From assembly GCF_009793335.1 (NCBI RefSeq), contig NZ_WING01000001.1, positions 2,046,001 to 2,110,000 on the forward strand: a DNA stretch of 64,000 nucleotides, written 5' to 3'. Positions 37,093-48,190 of this stretch are shown piece after piece (positions within the stretch are counted from its first letter, which is position 1; every line of letters begins with the position of its first letter). The notes under the pieces are model-generated. The model was not told the DNA's origin. It saw nothing but the letters and a program-made list of their open reading frames with translations, and did not search any database. The position numbers and the translations under genes are program-made. This stretch comes from Actinomadura sp. J1-007 (GTDB lineage Bacteria; Actinomycetota; Actinomycetes; Streptosporangiales; Streptosporangiaceae).

Positions 37093-37293
37093 GTGCGCAG
37101 CAGCATCCTCAGACCCCGAGCCCATTCCGAACGTTCCGCCCACAAGCAGGTCAAGACGACCTCGCTCCGCGCCCTCGCGGTGGCCGCCCGCCTCGAACGC
37201 GAGCATGGGGACCACGCCCCGGAGGGCCCACCGGGCCATGACGGCGGCCGGGCGGACGGCCGTCCCACGCGACGGAACCCCGACCCGGCCTGA
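37093..37293 (+). CDS. Small basic hypothetical protein, 66 aa
   Basis: GTG 37093 sits 5 bases after a perfect AAGGAGG ribosome site. The peptide begins VRSSILRPRAHSERSAHKQV, has a short helix (TTSLRALAVAARLEREHG) and a Gly/Asp/Arg-rich tail. There is no signal peptide or membrane helix, and I recognise no family. A GTTGCAAC palindrome at about 37010 may be part of its promoter. It is monocistronic, with a strong terminator hairpin 180 bp downstream. Confidence 0.65.
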   Translation: MRSSILRPRAHSERSAHKQVKTTSLRALAVAARLEREHGDHAPEGPPGHDGGRADGRPTRRNPDPA

Positions 37294-37471
37294 CCCCCGT
37301 CCCCCGACGACCGTCCCTCCGCCCCCCGCGCGACACCCGGGAACCACCGTGAACCCGCGGACCGTCGCCGACCGGCGGCTCGGACGGCCCTGACACCCCG
37401 GCCGCGCAAGCGGGCGGCGACCCACGACGGAACGATTCCGCCAGTGGAGCTGGCCGCTTCCGGCCGCACGA

Positions 37472-37511
37472 AGAAGCCTCCGGCTGATCACCCGATCAGC
37501 CGGAGGCTTCT
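37472..37511. terminator. Strong 18-bp hairpin, probable terminator
   Basis: AGAAGCCTCCGGCTGATC (37472-37489) and its perfect complement (37494-37511) enclose a 4-base loop, followed by CTCTTTGC. It lies between the 66-aa gene and the kinase gene and probably terminates the former. Confidence 0.88.
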
Positions 37512-37726
37512 CTCTTTGCAGCGGCCCCGACGGGAGGCCGCCTCAGAGGCGCGCGAACGTACGGAACGGATCAGGCGCCGGGACGTCCCCGCGCCGGAAA
37601 CCGCGCGCCGACCAGCGCTAACGGAATCGCTTACCCCCTCAGGACCCCCCGCACACCTCAGAGCAAATACCATCTTGTGACCAGAAGTCTGCTACGCAGG
37701 TGCTGAAAGCGACGGAAGCGAGTGGT

Positions 37727-39556
<1,830 letters not shown>

Positions 39557-39688
39557 ACACCCACACGCCAGGACCGCAAGGCCGTAGCGCGCCAAGCCGT
39601 CAGGAGCGCGCGAGCGCCAGGGCCGCGAAAGCGTCAAAGCGCGAGAAGGCCAGGAGCGTGCGAAGGCCAGGAGCGCGAGTGCGTCCGG

Positions 39689-39811
39689 CCGCGGGCGCAA
39701 GGAGCGCGAGTGTGTCAGGGCCGCGGGCGCAAGGAGCGCTAGTGCGTCAGGCCGCGGGTGCAAGAAGCTCGAAAGCGCCAGGACCGCGGGCGCAAGGCAC
39801 TTGCGAGCGCC
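39689..39811. repeat. Four imperfect 32-bp tandem repeats
   Basis: Units beginning CCGCGGGCGCAAGG start at 39689, 39721, 39752 and 39784. Weaker copies of the AGCGCGAG part extend back to about 39595. The tract fills the intergenic region after the kinase gene, and I see no gene in it. Confidence 0.8.
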
Positions 39812-39925
39812 GAACGGCTTAAGAGGGGTTGGGGAGAGAGGTCGCGCGCGGGGAGAGTGGCGCGCGGCGAGCCGGGCGGGATTCCGGCGGAATCCCGCGG
39901 CGGCTCGTTAGCGGGGTTCGGTGGA

Positions 39926-40180
39926 TCAGTTGTGGGAGGCGATCAGGTGGTCGAAGTCGCCGTCCTTGGCTCCAAGGATGAGGGCTTCGATCTCGGGGCG
40001 GGTGTAGATGAGGGCCGGGCCCTCGGGGTGCCGGGAGTTGCGCATCGCGACCCGCCCGCCGGGCAGTTCGGCGATCTCGACGCAGTTCCCCTGGGAGTTG
40101 CTTCGCTGGGACTTCTGCCACCGCGCCCCGTGGAGCTTGGTGGCGGGCATCCCGTTGTCGTAGTCGGTCTTGAGCATCAT
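39926..40180 (-). CDS. DUF397-domain protein
   Basis: An 84-aa protein with the DUF397 signature: WQKSQRSNSQGNCVEIAELP, then VAMRNSRHPEGPALIYTRPE. These small proteins accompany XRE/DUF5753 regulators in WhiJ/AbaA-like developmental trios of actinomycetes and probably modulate them. ATG 40180 overlaps the stop of the XRE gene (ATGA). ATG 40177 is equally possible. Confidence 0.92.
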   Translation of the reverse strand: MMLKTDYDNGMPATKLHGARWQKSQRSNSQGNCVEIAELPGGRVAMRNSRHPEGPALIYTRPEIEALILGAKDGDFDHLIASHN

Positions 40181-41042
40181 GTCTCTCTGAGAAGATCACC
40201 GAGAAGCTCGACGGTGCGTTCCGGGGTCGCACTGTCGACGCACAGGCGTTCCATCGCCTGCAAGTACGTGTCGACGTCGTCTCGCTTGTCCAGGTACATC
40301 GCGCCGGTGAGGTTCTCGACGTAAACCACGTCCGGCAGGTCCTGCTCGGGAAAGCGCAGGATCGAGAAGGCTCCACCCTCGGCCGCGTGACCGCCGAACC
40401 GGAACGGCATGATCTGGATGGTGACGTTGGGCAGCTTGGACATCTCGATGAGATGCTCGAACTGGCCCCGCATCACCTCCGGACCTCCGATGGGACGCCT
40501 GAGCGCCCCCTCGTCCAGCACCGCCCAGAGGCGGGGCGCGTCCGGGCCCGTGAGGCGCTCCTGGCGTTGCAGGCGCAGCTCCACGCGCTGGTCGATCTCG
40601 TGTTCGGCGGCTCCGGCGTTGCCCAGGCGGATCACCGCACGCGCGTACCCCTCCGACTGCAACAGCCCCGGGACGAATTGCAGCTCGTACGTGCGGATCA
40701 GCGCCGCCGACTCCTCCAGGCCCACATAGGTCTGGAACCAGCCGGGCAGGACATCGTTGTACCGGTGCCACCAACCGGGGTGTTGGCCTCCCGCGCGAGC
40801 TGTAGCAGCGCGCCGCGTTCGGTCTTGTCGCCGACGCCGTACAGCGTGAGCAGGTCGTCAACGTCGCGTTCCTTGAAGCTGACGCGTCCCAGTTCCAGGC
40901 GGCTGATCTTGGACTCGGACGCGCGGATGACATAACCGGCGTCCTGCCGGGTCACGCCCTTCGCCTCTCGAAGGCGTCGGAGCTGTGAACCGAGCAGGAT
41001 CCGGCGAACCGTCGACCCGGTTCCCGGCGTCTCAGGAGTCAC
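40177..41042 (-). CDS. XRE-family regulator with DUF5753 ligand domain; apparent one-base deletion
   Basis: The restored protein is about 288 aa. The helix-turn-helix (LGSQLRRLREAKGVTRQDAG, then ASESKISRLELGRVSFKERD) starts at GTG 41042 behind GGGAGG. The DUF5753 part (GLEESAALIRTYELQFVPGL to ERTVELLGDLLRET) is in another frame. One added base near 40772-40775 gives ANTPGWWHRYNDVLPGWFQT, the conserved linker of this family. The protein is WhiJ-like and is coupled to DUF397. It is divergent from a HATPase gene, with a palindrome between them. It probably controls development or antibiotic genes. Confidence 0.88.
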
Positions 41043-41190
41043 GCCCAACCTCCCGGCTAGATGGGGGACAGCCAACTTCTTTCTCCGGCGTAGCCGGAAA
41101 GCGTACTCAGTGTGCCACTGGCGTCCGTGTCCTGCGGTTACCTCCGATCACCCGTGTGCATCGCGCCGCCGCGGACCCTCGCGAGTCCAG

Positions 41191-41202
41191 ATGCACGTGC
41201 AT
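41191..41202. promoter_or_regulatory. Perfect 12-bp palindrome, candidate XRE operator
   Basis: ATGCACGTGCAT lies in the 254-bp divergent gap, 6 bp upstream of the -35 of the HATPase gene promoter. WhiJ-type regulators bind short palindromes near such trios; binding here is inferred. Confidence 0.6.
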
Positions 41203-41208
41203 TGGGCC

Positions 41209-41237
41209 TTGCATTCGCACGCTACGATGCGCAGGAT
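41209..41237 (+). promoter_or_regulatory. Candidate promoter of the HATPase gene
   Basis: TTGCAT (41209-41214) and CAGGAT (41232-41237) are separated by 17 bp, a good vegetative-type promoter. The start codon at 41297 would lie about 53 bases after the transcription start. Confidence 0.6.
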
Positions 41238-41296
41238 AACGCACGAGACTTCCGAGCCACGGCTGCACAACGAGATCACTCTGCGGGGTCCGGGGA

Positions 41297-41896
41297 ATGA
41301 CGTCACGCCACGCGCACGACGACACGCGGTGGGAGGTCGGCCCCGTCGTGGGGCCGGCGGAACCACAGGACTATGCCGTGTACTCGACGCCCATACCGGA
41401 ATCGTCAGACCTGCCCCCCAGGCTGGACCACGCCCTCGCCGCGCTCACCGAGGCGGCGCGGCCGACGGTCTCGTTCACCGTGCAGCCCGATCCGGAATCG
41501 GTCACCGAGGCCCGCCACTTCGCGATCTCGCGGTTGTGCGAGTGGGGCCTCGGGGCGCTCACCGACGATCTCGGCCTGGTGGTCTCCGAGCTGGTCACCA
41601 ACGCCCTGCGGCACAGCGGCGGGGTGAAGGCGTGGCCACGTCCGGTCCCGCCGCCGGGCTCGGCCGACCCGCTCGGGTCCGCGCCCGCGGCGATCCGGCT
41701 GCGGCTGATCCACGAGGCGCCGTGGCTGCTGTGCGGGATCCTGGACGCCAGCCCGTCCGCGCCGCGCCGCAAGCAGCCCGACTACATCGCCGAGACGGGA
41801 CGCGGGCTGCACCTGGTCGAGTCGTTCAGCGAGCGCTGGGGCTGGCGCTCGCTGCCGCACGGAAAGATCGTCTGGGCCCTGTTCCGGACGCCCTGA
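41297..41896 (+). CDS. Anti-sigma-factor-like HATPase (RsbW/SpoIIAB-type fold)
   Basis: A 199-aa protein with the GHKL N-box LVVSELVTNALRHSG near residue 100 and the G2-like GRGLHLVESFSERWGW near 170; the G1 box is weak. The layout matches the regulatory ATPases that sit beside XRE/DUF397 genes in actinomycetes. It may bind or phosphorylate an anti-anti-sigma protein; the BldG-like protein encoded 222 bp downstream is an obvious candidate (inference). ATG 41297 follows CGGGGA. Confidence 0.85.
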   Translation: MTSRHAHDDTRWEVGPVVGPAEPQDYAVYSTPIPESSDLPPRLDHALAALTEAARPTVSFTVQPDPESVTEARHFAISRLCEWGLGALTDDLGLVVSELVTNALRHSGGVKAWPRPVPPPGSADPLGSAPAAIRLRLIHEAPWLLCGILDASPSAPRRKQPDYIAETGRGLHLVESFSERWGWRSLPHGKIVWALFRTP

Positions 41897-42118
41897 CACG
41901 GCCGCGCGGGGAGTCTCCCCTAGCGGTCGCGAGCAAGGTCCCCAGGGAAAGGGCGCGGTAACGTCGCGTTCTGAGAAAGAGCCCCGGACGAGTGACGGGT
42001 CCGAGGGCGGCCGGTACGGTCCTGTGGCCGAGATCGCGGCGCCTGCCGAGGGTAACGGCGCGAGCGCACGGGTATAGGGCCCTCCCCACGAGCACCGAGC
42101 ATCGAGCAAGGAGTCGCG

Positions 42119-42466
42119 GTGGAATTCGCCGTCGAGCACAGGGTCGAGAAGGACTTCACGGTCGTGAAGATCAGCGGCGAGATCGACGTGTTCACCAGCC
42201 CGCGGCTGCGCGAGATGATGCTCGGCATCATCGACGACGGCGGGCTGCACCTGATCGTGGACCTCGGCGAGGTCACCTTCCTCGACTCGACCGGCCTCGG
42301 CGTGCTCGTCGGCGTCTACCACCGGCTGCGCGCCCGCGACGGCTCGATGTCGTTCATGGGGGTCAACGACCGCGTGCGGCGCGTCTTCCACGTCACCCAG
42401 CTCACCAAGATCTTCGTCCTGCACGGGTCGCTCGAGGACGCCATCGCCGCACGCCGCGCCACCTGA
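42119..42466 (+). CDS. bldG: STAS-domain anti-sigma factor antagonist, BldG-like
   Basis: A 115-aa single STAS domain: VVKISGEIDVFTSPRLREMM, then VDLGEVTFLDSTGLGVLVG, with the phosphorylatable serine of DSTGLG near residue 58. It closely follows the BldG pattern in length and motif order. Its phosphorylation state should set the release of a sigma factor from an anti-sigma kinase. GTG 42119 lies 5 bases after AAGGAG. GGGTAT at 42070-42075 resembles the -10 of stress-type (SigB/SigH) promoters, but its -35 is weak. Confidence 0.85.
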   Translation: MEFAVEHRVEKDFTVVKISGEIDVFTSPRLREMMLGIIDDGGLHLIVDLGEVTFLDSTGLGVLVGVYHRLRARDGSMSFMGVNDRVRRVFHVTQLTKIFVLHGSLEDAIAARRAT

Positions 42467-42638
42467 GCGCGGCCCGCGGCCGAGGACGCCGGACCCGTCC
42501 CGTGCGTCCGGCCGCCGGTGTCGTGGGGACCCGGTACGGTGAGACGGAGATTGAGATCAAGCCCGCCGCCAGGGCCCCGTCCCGCCGACGCGCGCGGTGC
42601 TGTCCGTCAACCGATCAACGACCGGACGGGAGCGCTCC

Positions 42639-43895
42639 GTGGCAGAACAGCCGCTGCATGAGCACACGCTCGGCAATGGCCTGCGCGTGGTGGTCTGCGA
42701 GGACCATGTCGTACCGCTGGCCGCCGTCAACATCTGGTACGGCGTGGGCTCGCGGCACGAGCGGGCCGGCCGCACCGGGCTCGCGCACCTCTTCGAGCAC
42801 CTGATGTTCCAGGGCTCGGCCAACGTCGCCGAGGGCGAGCACGCCGCGCTGCTGGAGAGCGCCGGCGCCACGTTCAACGCCAGCACGTCGTTCGAGCGCA
42901 CCAACTACTACGAGACGGTCCCGGTCAGCCACCTGGAGCTCGCGCTCTGGCTGGAGGCCGACCGGATGGGCACCCTGCCCGCGGCGCTCACCCAGGCCAA
43001 CCTCGACAACCAGCGCGACGTGGTCAAGAACGAGCGCCGCCAGCGCTACGACAACCAGCCCTACGGCACGGCGTTCGAGCGGCTGTGCAGGCTGACGTTC
43101 CCAGCCGGCCACCCGTACGCGCACACCCCCATCGGCTCGATGGAGGACCTCGACGCGACGACGCTGTCCGACTGCACCGACTTCTTCGGCACCTGGTACG
43201 CGCCCGGCAACGCCGTCCTGTCGATCGTCGGCGACGTCGACCCCGAGCAGACCCTCGCGGCCGTCGAGCGCTACTTCGGCGGGCTGCCCGCGGGCCCGGC
43301 GACGCCGTCCGCGCGGCCCGGCGACCTCGGCCCGCTGAGCGGCGTGCGCGAGGAGAGGGTCGACGAGGACGTGCCCTCGCCCGCCTACTTCGCGATGTTC
43401 TCGCTGCCGACCGACGGCGGCGACGACATCGAGGCCGCCGAGCTGGCCGCCGAGATCCTCGGCGGCGGCTCCGGCTCCCGGCTGTACGACCGGATGGTGC
43501 GCCGCGACGAGATCGCCACCGAGGTGTGGGCGGGCGTGACGCGGCTGGCGTCCGGCCCGTCCCTCGCGATCGTCGACGCGATCGGCCCCGACCCCGAGAA
43601 GATCGCCGAGGTGCTCGACGAGGAGCTCGCGCGGTTCGCCGCCGACGGGCCCGACGAGGACGAGGCGGCGCGCGCCGCCGCGCAGGCCGAGCGCGGGTTC
43701 CTGGAGCAGACCGAGACCGTGACCGGGCTCGCCAACGCGCTGTCGCAGAACGCCACGCAGTTCGGCGACCCGTCCCGCGTGTTCACCGCGCCGGGCCGCG
43801 CCGCCGCGGTCACCGCGGGCCAGATCAAGGAGATGGCGGGCCGGTGGATGGCGCCGTCCGCCCGTACCGCGCTGACCTACGGAGGTGCCTCGTGA
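42639..43895 (+). CDS. M16-family zinc peptidase, catalytic subunit
   Basis: A 418-aa insulinase/processing-peptidase-like protein with the inverted zinc motif HLFEH (about residue 45), the downstream Glu in VVKNERRQRYDNQPYG, and the C-terminal M16 half (GGGSGSRLYDRMVRRDEIAT). It should degrade or process short peptides in concert with the next gene. GTG 42639 follows GGACGGGAG. The stop overlaps the next start (GTGA). Confidence 0.9.
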   Translation: MAEQPLHEHTLGNGLRVVVCEDHVVPLAAVNIWYGVGSRHERAGRTGLAHLFEHLMFQGSANVAEGEHAALLESAGATFNASTSFERTNYYETVPVSHLELALWLEADRMGTLPAALTQANLDNQRDVVKNERRQRYDNQPYGTAFERLCRLTFPAGHPYAHTPIGSMEDLDATTLSDCTDFFGTWYAPGNAVLSIVGDVDPEQTLAAVERYFGGLPAGPATPSARPGDLGPLSGVREERVDEDVPSPAYFAMFSLPTDGGDDIEAAELAAEILGGGSGSRLYDRMVRRDEIATEVWAGVTRLASGPSLAIVDAIGPDPEKIAEVLDEELARFAADGPDEDEAARAAAQAERGFLEQTETVTGLANALSQNATQFGDPSRVFTAPGRAAAVTAGQIKEMAGRWMAPSARTALTYGGAS

Positions 43896-45262
43896 CGCAG
43901 CCAGACGGCCTGGTCCTTCAGCCGCGCCCGACGCCCGAGCCGGTCCCCGCGTGGGCGTTCCCGGCGGGCAGCGCGGGCGAGGTGCCCGGCGGCCCCGCGA
44001 CGCTGCGCGTCGACCTGCCGGGTCGGCGGCTCGCCGCCGTCCGGCTCATCCTCGACGCGGGCGCGGGACGGGAGGCCGCCGGCGACGACGGCGTCGCGAC
44101 GATCCTGGCGCGCGCGCTGCTGGAGGGCACCGAACCCGGCGGCGGCACCGCGCTGACCGCCGCGTTCGAACGCCTCGGCGCGAGCCTGTACGCCACCGCC
44201 GACCTCGCCGCGCTGCGGATCGCGCTCGACGTCCCGGTGACGCGGCTCGGCCCGGCGCTGGAGCTGTTCTCGAAGGTGGTGCGGTCGCCCGCGCTCGCCG
44301 ACGCCGATGTCAAGCGCCTCGTCCGCGAACGGCTCGACGAGATCGCGCAGGACGACGCCGACCCGGGCAGCCGCGCCATGAAGGAGCTGCGCGCGGTGAT
44401 GTTCCCGGCGGGCGCCCGCGCGTCCCGTCCGACCGGCGGCGACCGCGCGTCCGTCGAGGCGATCGAGGGCGCCGCCGTACGGGCGTTCTACGGCTCGGTG
44501 GCGCCCGCGGAGGCCACCGCCGTCGTCGCCGGTGATCTTTCCGGCGTGGACGCCGAAGGGGCCCTCAGGGAGGCGCTGGAGGGCTGGGGCGCGGACGGCG
44601 TCGCGCTGCCCGCCGCCGACACGATCCAGCCCGGTTCGGCCGCGCGGATCGTCGTGGTCGACCGCCCGGGATCCGTCCAGACGTACCTGTGCCTCGGCCA
44701 CGGCACGCCCGACCGCTCGCACCCCGACTGGGCGTCGCTGACGGTCGCCGCGCACGTGCTGGGCGGCGGCCTCACGTCCCGGCTCAACGCGGTGCTCCGC
44801 GAGGAGAAGGGCTACACCTACGGCGCGCGGGCCGGGCTGCTGCGGCTGCGGCACTGCGGGCTGTTCATCGCGCAGGGCGCGGTGCACACCGAGGTCACCG
44901 CCGACGCCGTCGCCGACGCGCTGACCGAACTGCGCGGCGTCCTCACCCGGGGCATCTCCGACGAGGAGCACGGCGCGTCCGTGCGCGCCCTCGCCGACCG
45001 CGCGCCCGCCGAGTACGAGACGGCCCGCGCGGTCGCCGCCGAACTCGCCGACGCGTCCGCGAGCGGCCTCGGCGCCGACTACCCGAGCCGCTACCTGGAG
45101 GCCGTCCGGGCGTCCACTCCGGACGGCGTCGCCCGCGCCTACCGCGAGCACGTCGACCCCGAGGCACTGACCGTCATCGCCGTAGGCGACGCCGCCCAGA
45201 TCCGCGAACCACTGGAGAAGCTCGGCTACGCCCCCGTCACAGTGACGGCGACTGCTGAGTGA
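43892..45262 (+). CDS. M16-family peptidase-like protein, non-catalytic partner subunit
   Basis: A 456-aa M16 protein that lacks HxxEH: the equivalent region reads GREAAGDDGVATILARALLE. The C-terminal R/Y pair of M16 partners is present (GGGLTSRLNAVLREEKGYTY). In paired bacterial M16 proteases one subunit carries zinc and the other this R/Y pair, so the two genes probably encode a heterodimer. GTG 43892 follows GGAGGTG and overlaps the upstream stop. Confidence 0.9.
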   Translation: MTQPDGLVLQPRPTPEPVPAWAFPAGSAGEVPGGPATLRVDLPGRRLAAVRLILDAGAGREAAGDDGVATILARALLEGTEPGGGTALTAAFERLGASLYATADLAALRIALDVPVTRLGPALELFSKVVRSPALADADVKRLVRERLDEIAQDDADPGSRAMKELRAVMFPAGARASRPTGGDRASVEAIEGAAVRAFYGSVAPAEATAVVAGDLSGVDAEGALREALEGWGADGVALPAADTIQPGSAARIVVVDRPGSVQTYLCLGHGTPDRSHPDWASLTVAAHVLGGGLTSRLNAVLREEKGYTYGARAGLLRLRHCGLFIAQGAVHTEVTADAVADALTELRGVLTRGISDEEHGASVRALADRAPAEYETARAVAAELADASASGLGADYPSRYLEAVRASTPDGVARAYREHVDPEALTVIAVGDAAQIREPLEKLGYAPVTVTATAE

Positions 45263-45660
45263 CCGTGACCGGCTAGTCGGACGGCGACCGGCTGACTGAC
45301 GGCGACCGCTGAGTGACCGCGGCCGTGGCTGCGGCTGCGGCTGCGGCGGGGTAGACGGACGGCGTCCGGCTGGGTAATGGCGCCGAACTGGGTGGCGGTG
45401 GCCGATTAGGTGACCGTGACCGGGTGGGCTGACGGCGACCGGCTGGGTGCTGGCGTCAAGCTGGGTGCCGGTGGCCGACTACGTGCTGGTGGCCAACTAG
45501 GTGACCGCGACCGGGCAGGCGGACGGCGACCGGCTGAGTGCTGGCGCCCGGGTAGGCGGCGGCGTCCGCTAGGTGAGGGCACCGGCTGGATGCCGGACGC
45601 CCGGCTGGGTGAGGGCGTACGGCTGGGTGAGGGTGACCGGGTGGCGGCTCGGTTCACGAT
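45263..45660. repeat. Imperfect tandem repeats around GGCGACCGGCTGA
   Basis: Variants of GTGACCG, CGGACGGCGACCGGCTGAGTG and GCTGGGTG recur through about 400 bp after the M16 pair, with units near 24-48 bp. A triplet stretch GGCTGCGGCTGCGGCTGCGG is embedded near 45325. No gene is supported here; the promoter of the Spo0M-family gene presumably lies at the end. Confidence 0.65.
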
Positions 45661-45762
45661 TCTGCCCGCAATGTTCCGCTTGTCGTGCGAACCGGTGGCA
45701 TGGTGGATTCCGTCTGACAGACGCGGGGAGTGCCCCGCGCCGTCGCGAGAGGGGAACGGCCG

Positions 45763-48003
45763 GTGTCCTACGGGCAGATGGCAGGCGGCTACGGCCCGGG
45801 CAACGCGGGCGGCCCCGGCGGATACAGCGGCCCTGGCGGTCCAGCTGGAGCCGGTGGCCCCGGCGGGTACAGCGGTCCCGGCGGCTCTGGCGGTCCCGGT
45901 GGTCCGGCCGGAGCGGGCGGTCCCGGCGGGTACGGCGGGCCGGGCGGATTCGGTGGCGCGGGTGGTCCCGGCGGACCTGCCGGTCCCGGTGGTCCTGGTG
46001 GGCCGTTGGTGGATGCGATTCTCAACGAGCCGCACTGTCGGCCGGGCGGGGTCGTGGCCGGGAAGGTGCATCTGCGCGGTGGCGACCGGCCGCTCGACAT
46101 CCGGCACGTGACGCTCGTGCTCATGCCGCGCATGCAGGTCTCCGGCGGCGGCGAGAGCGCGGGGCCCGACGTCTACCGCGGCGCGCTCACCCGCCCGTTC
46201 CAGCTCGGCGCGGGGCAGGACCACGCGCTGTCGTTCTCGATCCCGCTGCCGTACGAGCTGCCGTTCACGACGGTCCTCGGCCGCGAGCTGCCCGGCTTCA
46301 CGATCGGGCTGTGCACCGAGGTGGACGTGAAGGGGCAGCCCGACCCGGGCGACGTCGACCCGATCTCCGTCGAGCCCCTGGAGTCGCAGCAGTGGGTGCT
46401 GGCGGCGATCGCGCGCCTCGGGTTCCGCATCGAACACGTGCGGTTCAAGCAGTCCAAGCTGCGCGGGGTGTCGCAGCAGCTCCCGTTCCACCAGGAGATC
46501 CTGCTCGCGCCGCCGGCCGCGTACCAGGGGCGGCTGGACCTCGTCGGGTTGAGCTTCGTCGCGAGCCCGCACACCAACGCGTTCGTCCTGCGCGCCGACG
46601 GCCGTGCCGAGCCGTCGGACGAGTCGTTCGGCCGCTTCGCGTCGGGCCACAAGGAGGCCGCGGAGACGGACTGGGACGCGAAGATCACGCAGTGGCTCGA
46701 CGCCGCGGCCGCACTCCCCCACACCCCGGCGGCCGGTCACTCCGGCCCGTCCGGCGGCGCGGGTCACGCGTCGCCGCCGCCCGGCCACGCCATGCCGTCC
46801 TCGTCGCGGCCCTCCGAGCCTTCGGAGCCCTCCTGGACGGCGCTGCACGGGGCCGGGGCGTCCGGCGGCGCATCGTCCTCGTCCGGTGGATCGGCGTTCC
46901 CTGGGGGCGCGCAACCGGCGGCGGCGTACGGCGGCGGAGGCGGCAACGCGTCGTTCCCGCCTCCGGCACCGTCTCCCGGCTCCGGTGGCGGTATGCCTCC
47001 GCAGGGACCGCCGCCAGGCTCGCCCCCCGCTGAACACGCCAGCCCGTCGTTCCCCCCGCCGGGAGGTTCGCCCGGACACGGCCCGGCCCCCGGTTACGGC
47101 CCGCCCCCCGGACACGGTCACACACCGGCCAACGACCCGGGGTATGGCCCCGCTCAGCCACCTGGACACGGTCACACGCCCGCGTACAGCCCCACCCCTG
47201 CCCATGGCCCAGGCCATGCGCCCGGCGCCGGTCACGGGTCTGGGGCCGGGCCGACGCCCGGTTACGGGCCGGCGCACAGTCCCAGTTCCGGGCACGGGCA
47301 TGGTCCGCCGCCCGCGCCCGGCTACGGCCCCGCGCCGGGGTACGGGCCCGGGTCCGCGCCGGCGCCAGGGCATGGTCCGCTGCCCGGCCACGGGGCAGGA
47401 GCCGCGCCCGGTCACGGTCCGGCGGGCGCGCCCGCGTACCAGCACGGACCGGGGCCGCTGCCGGGAGCCGTCCCGCCCCCGGCTCCCCCCGGGCCGAACG
47501 GACCGAACGGGCCGTTGCCCTATCCGCCCGCTCCGCACGGCGCGCCTCCGCCGCCGCATTCCGCTCCGCCCGCCGCGTACCCGCCCGCGCCGATGGGGCA
47601 TCCGGGTCAGCCGCCCGTCCACGTCCACCATCACGGGCATCCGGGCCATCACGGGCATCACGGTTCGGGGTGGGGCAGCGGCGTCGCGGCGGCGGGCCTG
47701 GTCGGCGGGGCCGCCGCGGCGGGGATCGCCGGAGGCATGGCGGTCGGGGCGGTCGGCGACGCGGCCATCGGCGCCGCGGGCTTCGCGCAGAACGTCGCGG
47801 ACTATGCGATGGGCGCGCCCGTCGACCAGTTCGGCAACGCGGTCGCCGGGTTCGCGGGCAACGTGGCGGGCCACGCCGTCGCGGACGCGGCGGGCGGCGC
47901 CTTCGGCGACTTCGCGGGCGACGTCGCGGGGGACGTCGCCGGTGAGATCGCGGGCGGCATCGGCGAAGCGCTCGGCGGGCTGCTCGGGGGACTGTTCGGC
48001 TGA
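45763..48003 (+). CDS. Spo0M/SpoOM-family protein with long low-complexity extensions
   Basis: A 746-aa protein. A collagen-like Gly/Pro N-terminus (GPGGYSGPGG repeats, about 1-80) precedes an arrestin-like Spo0M domain (about 80-310: LVDAILNEPHCRPGGVVAGK, then FTIGLCTEVDVKGQPDPGDV and GRLDLVGLSFVASPHTNAFV). A Pro/Gly/His-rich tract of about 300 residues follows (GHGPAPGYGP-type repeats). The C-terminus is a Gly/Ala-rich glycine-zipper segment that could insert into or coat membranes. Spo0M proteins influence sporulation or cell shape in Bacillus and actinomycetes. GTG 45763 follows GAGAGGGGAA. Family members usually stop near 260-320 aa, so this one is exceptionally long. Confidence 0.85.
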   Translation: MSYGQMAGGYGPGNAGGPGGYSGPGGPAGAGGPGGYSGPGGSGGPGGPAGAGGPGGYGGPGGFGGAGGPGGPAGPGGPGGPLVDAILNEPHCRPGGVVAGKVHLRGGDRPLDIRHVTLVLMPRMQVSGGGESAGPDVYRGALTRPFQLGAGQDHALSFSIPLPYELPFTTVLGRELPGFTIGLCTEVDVKGQPDPGDVDPISVEPLESQQWVLAAIARLGFRIEHVRFKQSKLRGVSQQLPFHQEILLAPPAAYQGRLDLVGLSFVASPHTNAFVLRADGRAEPSDESFGRFASGHKEAAETDWDAKITQWLDAAAALPHTPAAGHSGPSGGAGHASPPPGHAMPSSSRPSEPSEPSWTALHGAGASGGASSSSGGSAFPGGAQPAAAYGGGGGNASFPPPAPSPGSGGGMPPQGPPPGSPPAEHASPSFPPPGGSPGHGPAPGYGPPPGHGHTPANDPGYGPAQPPGHGHTPAYSPTPAHGPGHAPGAGHGSGAGPTPGYGPAHSPSSGHGHGPPPAPGYGPAPGYGPGSAPAPGHGPLPGHGAGAAPGHGPAGAPAYQHGPGPLPGAVPPPAPPGPNGPNGPLPYPPAPHGAPPPPHSAPPAAYPPAPMGHPGQPPVHVHHHGHPGHHGHHGSGWGSGVAAAGLVGGAAAAGIAGGMAVGAVGDAAIGAAGFAQNVADYAMGAPVDQFGNAVAGFAGNVAGHAVADAAGGAFGDFAGDVAGDVAGEIAGGIGEALGGLLGGLFG

Positions 48004-48190
48004 CGGTTCCGCCCGTTCGGTCTGGGGAGGGCCGCGTCCGCGCCAGGTCGCCGTCACCCCCGGGGCACGTCCGTTTCACCCTGTCGCCGAGGGGCGAACG
48101 CGGGTCATTCGGACGAGATCCGGTGCGCCGTCCGCCAAGGCGCCTACGGGTGGTTAGGGTCGGTAGCGCAGCCGCCCCCCGAGGAGCCAC

